From Haliscomenobacteraceae bacterium (lineage in GTDB: Bacteria > Bacteroidota > Bacteroidia > Chitinophagales > Saprospiraceae): a DNA stretch of 64,000 bases. Both the position numbers and the translations under genes were made by a program. The stretch spans positions 62,001 through 126,000 of the forward strand of contig CANMVX010000003.1 of the NCBI GenBank assembly GCA_947501115.1. The letters run 5' to 3'. Under the pieces are notes generated by a model that was not told where the DNA came from, searched no databases, and saw nothing but the letters and a program-made list of their open reading frames with translations. Shown in pieces: positions 52,769 to 62,311 of the stretch; within the stretch, counting starts at the first letter, position 1, and each line of letters starts with the position of its first letter.

Positions 52769-55700
52769 ATGTTTAAAAATTTATCCACCGTATTTCTGTT
52801 GCTATTCGGACTTTTTCAAAGTTTGAACGCGCAACAAACGGTAAAGGGAACCATCCTTGATGAAAAGGGAAATCCAATTATTGCCGTCAATGTAATCCTC
52901 AAAGGAACAGGTACAGGTACTGTTTCTGACCTTGATGGAAAATACAACATCGATGTACCTAATGGAAACGCTGTATTAGAGTTTTCATTTATTGGGTATA
53001 AAAGTAAATCCGAATCGGTTGGAAATCGCTCAACAATTGACGTTACCCTCGAAGAGGATGCAGAATTGTTAGATGAGGTGGTTGTCAGTGCCTTAGGTTT
53101 TACCCAGAAAAAGGATCAAATGGGATCTACCTATTCAACGGTTGCAACGCAAGATGTAGTTCGTTCAGGTGAAACGGGATTAATTAATGGTCTGGCGGGA
53201 AAAGCGGCGGGTGTTAGGGTCGCTCGTTCCAATGGTGATCCGGGTGCAGGTTCTACCATTCAGATTCGTGGAGCCAATACGATTACGGGTTCATCCAGTC
53301 CTTTGGTTATTGTAGATGGTGTGCCCATCAGCAATTCGACTATTTATGGCAATGGAAATGGTGGAACAGATGCCGGTGTTTCTCAGCAATCAAGATTAAA
53401 TGACATTAATCCAGCTGATATTGAGTCTATTCAAGTACTTAAGGGCGCTTCTGCAGCTTCCCTTTGGGGTTCAAGAGCTGCGAATGGCGTTATTGTTATT
53501 ACCACAAAAAAGGGTAAATCTGGTAAACCAACCATTTCTTTCACCAGCTCTTTTTCTTATGATGAGATAAATCGTCGTCATCCTTTACAGGACAAATTTG
53601 GACAAGGCTTAAATGGTATTTGGAGTTCTACGGCAACCCAGTCATGGGGAGATCAAATCTCTGCCCGTGCAGGTGGTGCGGATGAAGTTATAACGAACAG
53701 AGATCGTTTTGAAGCACTTGGTGGTAAGGTGTATTATCCGGTAAGTAAGAAAAATTCTCAGGAGACGTTTAATGAAAGTAATTTTGATGCGGTTTTCCAG
53801 AATGGACGTTTTCTTCAAAATGACTTATCTATTAGCGGCGGTACTGATAAATCTACTTTCTTCTTCAGTTTAGGAAATCTGAGCCAGGATGGTATCATCA
53901 GAGGGTCGGATTATGATAGAACTACCTTAAGATTAAATAATCAAACGTTTTTTACCGATTGGTTGAGTATGACTACGCGCGCGGCGTACACAAAAACCTC
54001 ATCCAATAGGGTTCAACAAAGCTCAAATATTGATGGTTTATATTTAGGATTACTTCGTAATTCACCCGATTTTGATATTCGCGATTACAAAGGAACTTAT
54101 TACAATACCGCAGGACAAGCATTCCCAAATGCCCACAGAGCATATCGCCGTCATTTAGGTTATCCGCAACCTGCTCACGGTAATCCTATTTGGGTAACGA
54201 GTGATCAGAAAAATACCTCTGAGGTTAATAGATTTTTGATGAATGCGGAGTTAAATGTAGATCCTCTGTCCTGGTTGAAATTTACCTTCAGAGGTGGATT
54301 GGATGCCTCAACCGATAACAGGGTTTATTTCTTCCCAAAACTTAGTGCAGGTGCCGTAAATGGAGAATTATTCCAGGATGATATTGAGGAAAATGAATTC
54401 AATTTTGATGCCATAGCGAAAGGGTCTTTTAATCTGGCTGATGGTGTATCCATGTTGGCAACCTTAGGTTGGAACTATAATAATCAGAACAGGGATCTTA
54501 ATTATACTTCAATCGTAGGATTTTTAGTTGATTATAGAGAGCCTATCACTGCCCTGAACACAAGTAACGATGCCTCTTCCGTAGAGCGAATCAAGCGTTA
54601 TGTAAGGTCAAACAGAGGGTATAGTGTATTGAATTTCAATGTTAAAAATCAGTTCTTCCTCAATGCAACCGCTACCATGGAAGCTGCTTCCTCTGTTGCG
54701 GGAAGTTTCTTTTACCCTTCTTTTGATGGTGCATGGCAGTTTACACAGTTAGAAGCTTTTAAGGGAAACAAAGTGTTGAGTTTTGGAAAATTACGTGCTT
54801 CATGGGGTAAAGTGGGCGTTCAGCCTCAACCACATAGAGCTCAAACTTTGGCAGAAGGTGGTGTCGTCTATTCCTCTTATAGTGATCCTTTAAACTCTTC
54901 TCAATTTGGTGGTGGCTTTAGGATTAATAATAATCAGGGTAACCCAAATTTGAGACCAGAAATTAAAACAGAAACGGAAGTTGGTTTCGATTTAAGGTTT
55001 TTAAATAATAAACTGGGCTTAACTACCACTTACTATCAGAATAAAATTGTAGACCTTTTATTTAACGTTTCTACGGCTGCCTCAACAGGTTTTACCTCTA
55101 TCTATACCAATGGAGGTCAGATGGAAAATAGAGGTATTGAATTTGATGTGGATTATGACCTGATTAAAAAGAAGGATTTTAGTCTTAACATTTTTGGAAA
55201 CTGGAATAATAACAGAAATAAGGTAATTGATATCTTAGGGGTACAATCTATTGATTTAACAGGTCAATCTATCAGTTCTCGTGCCGTGAAAGGTCAACCT
55301 CTGGGTGTCCTTTGGGGAACAAGAGCTGTTAGGGATGAAAATGGTGCTTTTATATTGGATAAAAATGGTTTTCCACAACAAGCTTCCACACAAGGGGTTA
55401 TCGGAAATCCTAATCCAGACTGGCGCGGTGCAATGGGTGTAAGAGCTAACTGGAAAAATTTATCTATAAATCTCTTATTTGAACATTCTCAAGGGGGAGA
55501 TTTCGCCGAAAGAACGCGTTTCATTTTGCGAAATTTTGGAACTCATGCCGATGTGGGTAATTTAGTAACGCTTACGCAGGATTTAAAGAACGTAACTGGA
55601 AAAGTTTTCCCTTCAGGTACCACAGTGAGAGGTAATATTTTTGACTATGGTGCAGGACCCGTTTTACAGGATCAGGCTTGGTACACAGGTCTTGGTGGCG

Positions 55701-55987
55701 GTTTAGGTGACGGTGTTATCAATGAATTAGCTATTGCTGATTTTACCTGGACAAGATTGAGAGAGGTAAGTCTTTCTTATTCTTTGAATTCACCTGCTTT
55801 CCGTCAAAAGACAAAATTGAGTTCTGTTGTGTTTTCTTTAACAGGTAGGAATCTTTGGTTGAAAACGGATATCGTGGGTATTGATCCTGATACCAATCAG
55901 TTTGGTGTGTCTAATGGTTTTGGTATTGAATATTTCACCAATCCAGGAACACGTTCCGTTTTATTTACCCTACAAATTACCTATTAA
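52769..55987 (+). CDS. SusC/RagA TonB-linked outer-membrane transporter
   Basis: Outer-membrane barrel importing oligosaccharides or other nutrients with its SusD partner. 1072 residues; start at MFKNLSTVFLLLFGLFQSL (52769), with signal peptide ending near NAQQ. Then a carboxypeptidase-like domain (about 22-100, VKGTILDEKGNPIIAVNVIL), TonB-box-like LDEVVVSALG (about 108), plug (GETGLINGLAGKAAGVRV, VIVDGVPI, then ASAASLWGSRAANGVIVITT, to about 245), and the barrel ending in VLFTLQITY. No anti-sigma-interacting extension is seen. SusD follows after 20 bases. Confidence 0.95.
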   Translation: MFKNLSTVFLLLFGLFQSLNAQQTVKGTILDEKGNPIIAVNVILKGTGTGTVSDLDGKYNIDVPNGNAVLEFSFIGYKSKSESVGNRSTIDVTLEEDAELLDEVVVSALGFTQKKDQMGSTYSTVATQDVVRSGETGLINGLAGKAAGVRVARSNGDPGAGSTIQIRGANTITGSSSPLVIVDGVPISNSTIYGNGNGGTDAGVSQQSRLNDINPADIESIQVLKGASAASLWGSRAANGVIVITTKKGKSGKPTISFTSSFSYDEINRRHPLQDKFGQGLNGIWSSTATQSWGDQISARAGGADEVITNRDRFEALGGKVYYPVSKKNSQETFNESNFDAVFQNGRFLQNDLSISGGTDKSTFFFSLGNLSQDGIIRGSDYDRTTLRLNNQTFFTDWLSMTTRAAYTKTSSNRVQQSSNIDGLYLGLLRNSPDFDIRDYKGTYYNTAGQAFPNAHRAYRRHLGYPQPAHGNPIWVTSDQKNTSEVNRFLMNAELNVDPLSWLKFTFRGGLDASTDNRVYFFPKLSAGAVNGELFQDDIEENEFNFDAIAKGSFNLADGVSMLATLGWNYNNQNRDLNYTSIVGFLVDYREPITALNTSNDASSVERIKRYVRSNRGYSVLNFNVKNQFFLNATATMEAASSVAGSFFYPSFDGAWQFTQLEAFKGNKVLSFGKLRASWGKVGVQPQPHRAQTLAEGGVVYSSYSDPLNSSQFGGGFRINNNQGNPNLRPEIKTETEVGFDLRFLNNKLGLTTTYYQNKIVDLLFNVSTAASTGFTSIYTNGGQMENRGIEFDVDYDLIKKKDFSLNIFGNWNNNRNKVIDILGVQSIDLTGQSISSRAVKGQPLGVLWGTRAVRDENGAFILDKNGFPQQASTQGVIGNPNPDWRGAMGVRANWKNLSINLLFEHSQGGDFAERTRFILRNFGTHADVGNLVTLTQDLKNVTGKVFPSGTTVRGNIFDYGAGPVLQDQAWYTGLGGGLGDGVINELAIADFTWTRLREVSLSYSLNSPAFRQKTKLSSVVFSLTGRNLWLKTDIVGIDPDTNQFGVSNGFGIEYFTNPGTRSVLFTLQITY

Positions 55988-56007
55988 TCAGTTAAAATAT
56001 TAAGAAT

Positions 56008-57423
56008 ATGAAACAAATAAAATATCTCATACTTGCGGCTACTGTTCTATACAGTACTGCTTGTCAAGATCTTGTGCAGGGGATTAATGATAATCCCAAT
56101 TCGGTTCCTATCGAAGCTGTTTCAGCCGTTGGTTTTTTAACTGGCGCGCAATTAGCTAATATTCAGGTTCAACTCGGACATGAACAACGTATTGTATCTT
56201 CCTGGTCAGGTCATTATGTAGGCTACCAAAATCTTTATAAGTCATTATATGAGTATGCATTAACCTCTGGAGAATCAAATGGTTTTTGGTCTTACGCCTA
56301 TCAGGGGGTTGTTAATCAAATGCGTTATATACGTAAAACGGTTCCTTCTGATAAGTTACTCGTAGGTATTTCAAAAGTAATGGAAGCCCATTCAATAGGT
56401 ACTTTAGCGGCTGCTTATGGAAATATACCTTATTCTGAAGCGGTTAATCCTGAAATTTCTGACCCGAAATTTGATAGTCAGAAAGCTGTATTTGCAGCTC
56501 TTCAAACTTTACTTGATGAAGCAATCACTGATTTGACTGGTGCAACAAAAAGAGTCATTGCGGAAGATCTTCACTACACGGGTGACAATGCAAAATGGCT
56601 GGAAGCTGCCTATACCTTGAAGGCTAGGTATTTTACGTTGACAAAAGAGTACGACAAAGCTTTGGTTGCCGCACAAAAGGGAATTTCAAAGCCGGAAAAC
56701 AACTTTTCATTCAGGCCTTTAGCATCAAATAATCTACAAGATAAAAACTTACTTTTCACCTTGTTTTCAGGCAGTAGAACGGGTGATTTAGGAAATAGAA
56801 CCAGTTATTTAATAACTACTTTTTTGAATCCTGCAGTAGCTACTTCTCGTAATAATGCTAAAACAAGAGAAGCGGCCAGAAGAAATTTCTTATTACTCGA
56901 TGATAGAAATGCTAATAATAATCTGGGTTTTGCTGCCATTACGGAACCAATGCCTATGATTACTTATGCTGAAAATCAACTGACTTTGGCTGAAAGTGCT
57001 ACGAGAACGCAAGGTTTAAGTGCAGGATTAACTTTTCTAAATGCTTACAGGGTTCAATTGAATGGTGCAAAGCTGTTTAGAAAGCTGAATGCGACAGATG
57101 AATTAAAATATGATCCTTTAGTTGCTGCTGATTTTGAAGCAGGTGGATTGGAAAATGTAGACAATATTGATCCTGCCAGAGCTTTACTTCGCGAAGTTAT
57201 TGAAGAAAGATATATTGCTTTCTTTAACACATGGATGACCTTCAATGACTTAAGAAGATTGCGTAAATCAGAATCTGATATTTCAGTAAAAATTCCTTTT
57301 AACAGGGCCACGGCAACAAGGCATCCGGAGCGGATTATTTATCCACAAAATGAATTAAATGCTAATTCCAATGCGATTGAACCAGCGGAGGGATTATATT
57401 TTGTTCTTGAGGTGAATAAATAA
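56008..57423 (+). CDS. SusD/RagB family lipoprotein
   Basis: Surface lipoprotein lid that binds substrate for SusC. 471 residues, the SusD-like_2 branch by its pattern. Lipobox STAC (Cys at about residue 19). TPR-like helices include EAHSIGTLAAAYGNIPYSEA (about 125-145) and LEAAYTLKARYFTLT (about 198-212); the C-terminus has EERYIAFFNTWMTFNDLRRL. It is followed by a strong terminator, so the unit is a two-gene SusCD operon. Confidence 0.92.
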   Translation: MKQIKYLILAATVLYSTACQDLVQGINDNPNSVPIEAVSAVGFLTGAQLANIQVQLGHEQRIVSSWSGHYVGYQNLYKSLYEYALTSGESNGFWSYAYQGVVNQMRYIRKTVPSDKLLVGISKVMEAHSIGTLAAAYGNIPYSEAVNPEISDPKFDSQKAVFAALQTLLDEAITDLTGATKRVIAEDLHYTGDNAKWLEAAYTLKARYFTLTKEYDKALVAAQKGISKPENNFSFRPLASNNLQDKNLLFTLFSGSRTGDLGNRTSYLITTFLNPAVATSRNNAKTREAARRNFLLLDDRNANNNLGFAAITEPMPMITYAENQLTLAESATRTQGLSAGLTFLNAYRVQLNGAKLFRKLNATDELKYDPLVAADFEAGGLENVDNIDPARALLREVIEERYIAFFNTWMTFNDLRRLRKSESDISVKIPFNRATATRHPERIIYPQNELNANSNAIEPAEGLYFVLEVNK

Positions 57424-57443
57424 TTCTCTTAAGGATTAAATAA

Positions 57444-57485
57444 AAAAAGGGAGGCTGTCTAAAAAGATTGCCTCCCTTTTTTATG
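57444..57485 (+). terminator. Rho-independent terminator of susCD
   Basis: GC-rich stem GGGAGGC / GCCTCCC (57449-57455, 57470-57476), extended by A-T pairs, with a 14-base loop and six or more T residues. The gap after it (57486-57621) holds a short TGACCC / GGGTCA hairpin near 57542-57558 and no gene. Confidence 0.9.
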
Positions 57486-57621
57486 ATATTATATATTGGG
57501 GAAGTGGTCCCGCCAGGGGCATAATGGTCACAATAGACATTTGACCCACAAGGGGTCAGGGCATGAAAAGTGTATGTGTATATGGCATAGCCCCGCCATC
57601 TTCCTACAGAGATAATAATGA

Positions 57622-58092
57622 TTACTCAATCTTAGCTTCTGCCGCTGCGTCGCTTGCTTTGAACCAATTTATAAGTACCTTTTTCTCTGCATCCGTTAGT
57701 TTTGCCTCCGGGTGCATCCAGGTATAAGAATCCATGGGCATTTCACCGCTTTCAATAACCTCAAAGCCTTCTTCTAATTTATGTGCCGCTTTTTTTGCGG
57801 GATAAGTTCCAAATTCTGACATATTAAAATGCTTCTTTCCATCGTCAATATGATGTTTTACCCAAAATGAAACGGGGGCTATATAGCTGTACCATGGATA
57901 TTTGGTTTTATTGGAATGACAATCCTGGCAAGCTCTTTCCAGTAAATCGGCAACTTCAGCACTGGCGGGAACCAAGCTCAACAATTCCATATTAGGATCC
58001 GTTTCCTTATTCGTTTTATCGGTTTGAAAAAACTGTAGGATGACCAAAACGGCTAATAGCCCAAATCCTACCCATTTTAATTGATTTTTCAT
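57622..58092 (-). CDS. Heme-binding domain protein (c-type CxxCH)
   Basis: 156 residues. An N-terminal uncleaved or signal helix (WVGFGLLAVLVILQFF, about 5-20) is followed by a periplasmic domain with one c-type heme site CQDCHSN (about 54-60) and PWYSYIAPVSFWVKHHI, the pattern of the Haem_bd family. A conserved second part has GEMPMDSYTWMHPEAKLT with Met as a possible axial ligand. It probably transfers electrons or senses redox state; the partner is unknown. Divergent from the ABC exporter operon by 72 bases. Confidence 0.85.
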   Translation of the reverse strand: MKNQLKWVGFGLLAVLVILQFFQTDKTNKETDPNMELLSLVPASAEVADLLERACQDCHSNKTKYPWYSYIAPVSFWVKHHIDDGKKHFNMSEFGTYPAKKAAHKLEEGFEVIESGEMPMDSYTWMHPEAKLTDAEKKVLINWFKASDAAAEAKIE

Positions 58093-58164
58093 GGCTTTTG
58101 TTTGTAATTTAACATTTATGTAAACATTTATAAAGCAATTTGAGTTTTAAGATGAATAAATTTT

Positions 58165-58848
58165 ATGTGTATGATTGCGAAACTTTCGCAGGTTGGTAAA
58201 TATTATCAGGTAGGCGATCAACGAATCACCGCATTAGAACCCACAGATATGGTTTTAAATGAGGGTGAATTACTCTTGATCATTGGACCATCAGGTTCAG
58301 GAAAAACTACCTTGCTTTCTTTATTGGGCTGCGTTTTATATCCTTCTGTTGGGAAATTAGTGGTGGACGGAAATGAGGTAAATAATCTGAATGAAAAGGA
58401 ATTGGCAAAATTAAGGTTACATAAAATTGGCTTTGTGTTTCAAAATTTTAACCTGTTAGCTCCTCTCTCTGCTGAGGACAATGTACTTATGCCTCTTAAA
58501 TTACAGGGAATCAAACAGGTCGATGCAAAGAAAAGGGTGGAAAAGGCATTGGAATTGGTGGATATGACTGACAGGAGAAGAAATTTGCCTAAACAACTTT
58601 CAGGTGGTCAACAACAACGAATTGCCATCGCCAGAGCCTTAGTAACCAATCCTAAAATGATCCTCTGTGATGAACCTACGGCTTCTCTGGACAAGGATTC
58701 TCTGGAGGTAGTCATGAATGAATTGCGTGCCCTTGCCGCTCAGGGAAAAGCAGTAGCCGTTGTTACACATGATCCCAGATTGAAAAAATATGCCGACCGA
58801 ATTGTTGAGGTCAAAAATGGTATCGTTTCTGAAATTCCAATCGATTAA
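58165..58848 (+). CDS. ABC transporter ATP-binding protein (MacB/LolD/DevA-like)
   Basis: Cytoplasmic ATPase of a FtsX-type exporter. 227 residues. Walker A GPSGSGKTTLLSLLG (about 41-55), Q-loop VFQNFNLLAPLSAEDN, signature LSGGQQQRIAIARALV (about 142-157), Walker B MILCDEPTASLD (about 164-175), H-loop VTHDPR. A second ATG two codons in may be the start. First of four genes (ATPase, adaptor, permease, TolC) forming one tripartite pump. Confidence 0.92.
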   Translation: MCMIAKLSQVGKYYQVGDQRITALEPTDMVLNEGELLLIIGPSGSGKTTLLSLLGCVLYPSVGKLVVDGNEVNNLNEKELAKLRLHKIGFVFQNFNLLAPLSAEDNVLMPLKLQGIKQVDAKKRVEKALELVDMTDRRRNLPKQLSGGQQQRIAIARALVTNPKMILCDEPTASLDKDSLEVVMNELRALAAQGKAVAVVTHDPRLKKYADRIVEVKNGIVSEIPID

Positions 58849-58874
58849 TTTTTTTACATCGCAAATAAATTTTT

Positions 58875-59819
58875 ATGAAATATAATTTTCTTACGCTTGG
58901 TTCTCTGTTGCTCTTATTAAATTTTTCTTGTGGAAATGATCCTGAACCTAAAAATGAAAAGAAAGAGGTGCTCAGGGATGAGATGGAGATTAATCAGATC
59001 GTTGGTATAGCAACCATCGAACCTTTGGAAAGGTTACGCACCCTCAATGCCGAAGTAAATGGGGTAGTTGCTGATGTTTTAGTAGTTGATGGTCAGCATG
59101 TTGAAAAAGGTGAATCTATTCTTGTGCTGGACAGTCAAATCGAAAATGCTCAATTAGTTCAGGCCAAAAGTAAATTGGGCACCCAAAAAGCGGCTATTTC
59201 TTTTGCCAAAAAGTCTTTGCAAACCAAAGAAATCCAATTAAAAAAGGCCTATAATGACCTGAAAAGGGATAAAAAATTATTGGACGGCAATGCCATAACC
59301 TTACAGGCTTATGAGAACACCCAATTTCAAGTGGAACAAAATGAAAAATTAGTTCAAGAGGCTATCGCCACAGTAGAACAACAGGAAATAAAAATAAATG
59401 AGTTAACGGCCGATGTTGCTTATTTTAGCACTATTCAACAGCGCAGAAATGTGAAAGCCCCTTTGTCAGGGACCTTTCTTTCGGTGAGCGTTCGCACAGG
59501 AACTTACCTCACAAATACCACTCCGCTAGGTGATTTTGCCCCAGACGGTGTTTTGATGGCGCTATCAGAGGTAGATGAATTATTTGCCGATAAAGTTAGC
59601 GTTGGGCAAGATGCATGGATTCGCAATCAGGGTGATACAGAGATTATAGCCAAAGGAAAAATCGTTTTTGTTGGTAATTATTTAAAGAAGAAGTCGCTTT
59701 TTAGTGGAAAACCCGACGACCTGGAAGATCGAAGAGTCCGGGAGGTTAGGGTTGAACTGGGAGATAAAGCCAATGTGCTTATTGGTGCCAGAGTGGAATG
59801 CGTCATACAACTTAAATAA
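58875..59819 (+). CDS. HlyD/MFP-type periplasmic adaptor, lipoprotein
   Basis: 314 residues. Lipobox NFSC at about residue 20 anchors it as a lipoprotein rather than by a transmembrane helix. A biotinyl-lipoyl half (VNGVVADVLVVDGQHVEKGE), a coiled-coil hairpin (about 90-180, rich in Lys/Glu/Gln), the second lipoyl half (RRNVKAPLSGTFLSVSVRTG) and a beta-barrel follow. It joins the ABC permease to TolC. 26-base gap after the ATPase and 19-base gap to the permease. Confidence 0.88.
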   Translation: MKYNFLTLGSLLLLLNFSCGNDPEPKNEKKEVLRDEMEINQIVGIATIEPLERLRTLNAEVNGVVADVLVVDGQHVEKGESILVLDSQIENAQLVQAKSKLGTQKAAISFAKKSLQTKEIQLKKAYNDLKRDKKLLDGNAITLQAYENTQFQVEQNEKLVQEAIATVEQQEIKINELTADVAYFSTIQQRRNVKAPLSGTFLSVSVRTGTYLTNTTPLGDFAPDGVLMALSEVDELFADKVSVGQDAWIRNQGDTEIIAKGKIVFVGNYLKKKSLFSGKPDDLEDRRVREVRVELGDKANVLIGARVECVIQLK

Positions 59820-59838
59820 TTCAACAAAATAGCACGCA

Positions 59839-60960
59839 ATGTTAAAAACTGCCTTACAATTTATATGGTATGATAAACCAAAATCGATTGGTGCCCTGGC
59901 AGGTACTATTTTGTCGGTTTTTTTGATTGGTCAGCAAGCTGGTATTTTTATTTTTCTTACCAATGCTATGGCTGCCTATGTCCGGCTTGCTCCAGAATAT
60001 ATCTGGGTGGTAGACAGTAAAACTACCAACTCAGGAGCTTTAACCCCTTTAGATATTAGAGTGGGGAAAGAGCTGGAAAGTATAGAGGGCGTCTATAAAG
60101 CCTATCCTATTGTCCTGGCAGCCGGTTCAGCAAAGTTTTCTAATGGAAAATCTTCTGGCATGAATCTTTTCGGCGTCCAATATCCTGAATTTGCAGGTTT
60201 CCCAAAATCTATTCCATCCGATAATCCTGCCCTCCTCATACAGGATGGCGCTATTTTTACAGACTTTTTTGATAAGGATGCCTTGGGCGGAGTTAATAAG
60301 GGCGATTATTTTGAGTTAAATGGCAAGAAGGTTTTTATAGCGGGAAATACGAAGGGGTACAGGACTTTTGGTGGCGTCGTCGGTTTCACGACCATCGAAA
60401 GAGCAAGAGCTATTGGAAATTTGCCAAATTATAAGGTCAGCGCTTATCTGGTAAAGAAAAATCCTAACATTTCTGAAGCACAAGTCATTCATTTTATTAA
60501 TAATAATTTGAATGGGGTTAAAGCATGGGGTAGTGCCGATTTTAGAAAGGAAACCGTTATAACCGTGCTTTCTTCCAGTGGTATCGCTATTTCTTTCGGT
60601 ACACTCATCATTTTTGCTTTAATCGTCGGCTTTGTTATTATTGGTCTGACACTCTATTCTGCAGCAGTAGATCGGCTTCGTGACTATGGAACGCTTAAGG
60701 CTATTGGTGCCACGAACGGGTACATTGCCCGTTTGATTATTACCCAGGCTATGATTTTTGGTGTAGTTGGATTTGCTATTGGATTTTTCCTCGTCAATGG
60801 TTTCAAAAATGGCATTGCCAATGCAGGTACTATTTTTGAATTTCCACTTTGGCTGGAACTCACTTTCTTATTGATTACTCTTTTTATTGCCCTTTCGGGA
60901 AGTCTGTTTGCTGTTAAAAGAATAACAGGATTGGAACCTTCTGCCGTGTTTCGTGGCTAA
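59839..60960 (+). CDS. FtsX-type ABC permease (DevC-like)
   Basis: 373 residues with one N-terminal helix (about 15-37), a large periplasmic domain (about 40-245) and three C-terminal helices (SSGIAISFGTLIIFALIVGF, then MIFGVVGFAIGFFL, then WLELTFLLITLFIAL). DYGTLKAIGATNGYIARLI before the fourth helix is the FtsX coupling helix. Size and layout fit DevC/MacB-like permeases of efflux type rather than LolCE. Substrate unknown. Confidence 0.88.
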   Translation: MLKTALQFIWYDKPKSIGALAGTILSVFLIGQQAGIFIFLTNAMAAYVRLAPEYIWVVDSKTTNSGALTPLDIRVGKELESIEGVYKAYPIVLAAGSAKFSNGKSSGMNLFGVQYPEFAGFPKSIPSDNPALLIQDGAIFTDFFDKDALGGVNKGDYFELNGKKVFIAGNTKGYRTFGGVVGFTTIERARAIGNLPNYKVSAYLVKKNPNISEAQVIHFINNNLNGVKAWGSADFRKETVITVLSSSGIAISFGTLIIFALIVGFVIIGLTLYSAAVDRLRDYGTLKAIGATNGYIARLIITQAMIFGVVGFAIGFFLVNGFKNGIANAGTIFEFPLWLELTFLLITLFIALSGSLFAVKRITGLEPSAVFRG

Positions 60961-60979
60961 TCTACTAATTTTATTTTCT

Positions 60980-62311
60980 ATGAACCATTCTATATACCTT
61001 CTTTTCTTTCTTCTTTTTTGCTCATCCATTCACGCGCAAGATGTTAAGTCCCTATCGTTAACAGATGCCCTTGATCTGGCTATCAAAAACAGAAAGGAAC
61101 TCTCTATCCAACAACTGAAAGTCGATCAGGCTCAGGCAGATATAAATATTTTAAATGCCAGAAGGTCTTTCCAGATAAAAGCCAGTGGTGATGTCAGATA
61201 TAATCCGGTGCTTCAAACAAGTATTATTCCTGGAGCAGCTTTTCAAACAGGTTCAACACCGGGTGAAGATAGAGAAATTCAGTTCGGTACCCGCTTTAAT
61301 GCTTTGGTCGGTGTTGAAGGTAGCTATCGGTTGGTAGATCCTACATTTAAGACAGATGTTGATCTCGCAATGCAGAATAAAGAATTGTCAGCATCTAATG
61401 GGGAAAAGGAAAAAATTGAGATTCAATTTCAGGTGACTAAAAGTTTTTTTGAAGCATTGTTGCAAAAAGAAGCTGTTCAGATTAGCAAAGAACAATTGAA
61501 AAAAGCGGAGTATTGGATGGAAATTGCCCAGATCCAGTCTGCGAATGGTACCATTCTACCAAATGATTTATTGAAATTTAAAAGAGATTTTGCCGTCGCA
61601 AAAAGTAACCTGGAGATTTCAGAAAGGCAGTACCATCAGCGTTGTAAAGAAATAGCCTTTTTTACAGGCCTTCCCGTGGGGAGTGAAGTTGAACCATTGG
61701 GCGATTTGAAAAATCAAGTTTCTTCAAATAGCACCGATGCTTTGCCATTGGATGATATCCTGAAAAGACCTGAACTGCTTCAAACAGGTATGGCCATGAA
61801 AATAGCTTCCTTGAATCAATTGAAACAAGAGCAAATAAATAAACCTACGGTCGATTTTTATACCAATGTAAATGCCCAACATTTAAGTAATGATTTTGCC
61901 GTTTGGAATCGTTGGTTTCCTTTTGTTTTTGGCGGTGTTCGCATGCAATGGAATTTGGTGGATGGCGGACTGAAAAAGAAAAATCAGGAGAAATATGCAT
62001 TGGAGTACAAATGGCAATCGGTGCATTTGGAAAAATTACAGGCTGATTTTTCTTATGAATGGTTAACAGCGCAAAATGATTACGTATTGGCCTTAAAAAA
62101 TATAGCTAAACAAGATGAAAACATCACCCTTTCTAATCAAATTCTTCAGAATGATGAATTAAAATTTAAAGAAGGTGCTGGTTTAGTGACTACCTTAAGG
62201 GAAAGCCAACTTTCACTCAAAGAAGCGAATCAGTTGAAATTATCCTTTCAGGCAGACGCTTGTCAAGCCAGGTTAAGAATGATGAGAGCTGCGGGTAAAA
62301 TTATTCCTTAG
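60980..62311 (+). CDS. TolC-like outer-membrane channel
   Basis: 443 residues; the start is placed at MNHSIYLLFFLLFCSSIHAQ (60980), a complete signal peptide. Long alpha-helical repeats typical of the outer-membrane efflux protein family: LSLTDALDLAIKNRKELSI and GLVTTLRESQLSLKEANQL, with a middle barrel-like stretch near DFYTNVNAQHL. It completes the four-gene pump. Its stop overlaps the convergent NagX-like gene by four bases. Confidence 0.9.
   Translation: MNHSIYLLFFLLFCSSIHAQDVKSLSLTDALDLAIKNRKELSIQQLKVDQAQADINILNARRSFQIKASGDVRYNPVLQTSIIPGAAFQTGSTPGEDREIQFGTRFNALVGVEGSYRLVDPTFKTDVDLAMQNKELSASNGEKEKIEIQFQVTKSFFEALLQKEAVQISKEQLKKAEYWMEIAQIQSANGTILPNDLLKFKRDFAVAKSNLEISERQYHQRCKEIAFFTGLPVGSEVEPLGDLKNQVSSNSTDALPLDDILKRPELLQTGMAMKIASLNQLKQEQINKPTVDFYTNVNAQHLSNDFAVWNRWFPFVFGGVRMQWNLVDGGLKKKNQEKYALEYKWQSVHLEKLQADFSYEWLTAQNDYVLALKNIAKQDENITLSNQILQNDELKFKEGAGLVTTLRESQLSLKEANQLKLSFQADACQARLRMMRAAGKIIP

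Noticed and set aside
52769-57423. A classical polysaccharide utilisation locus
   Set aside because: No glycoside hydrolase, lyase or dedicated regulator is adjacent to the SusCD pair.
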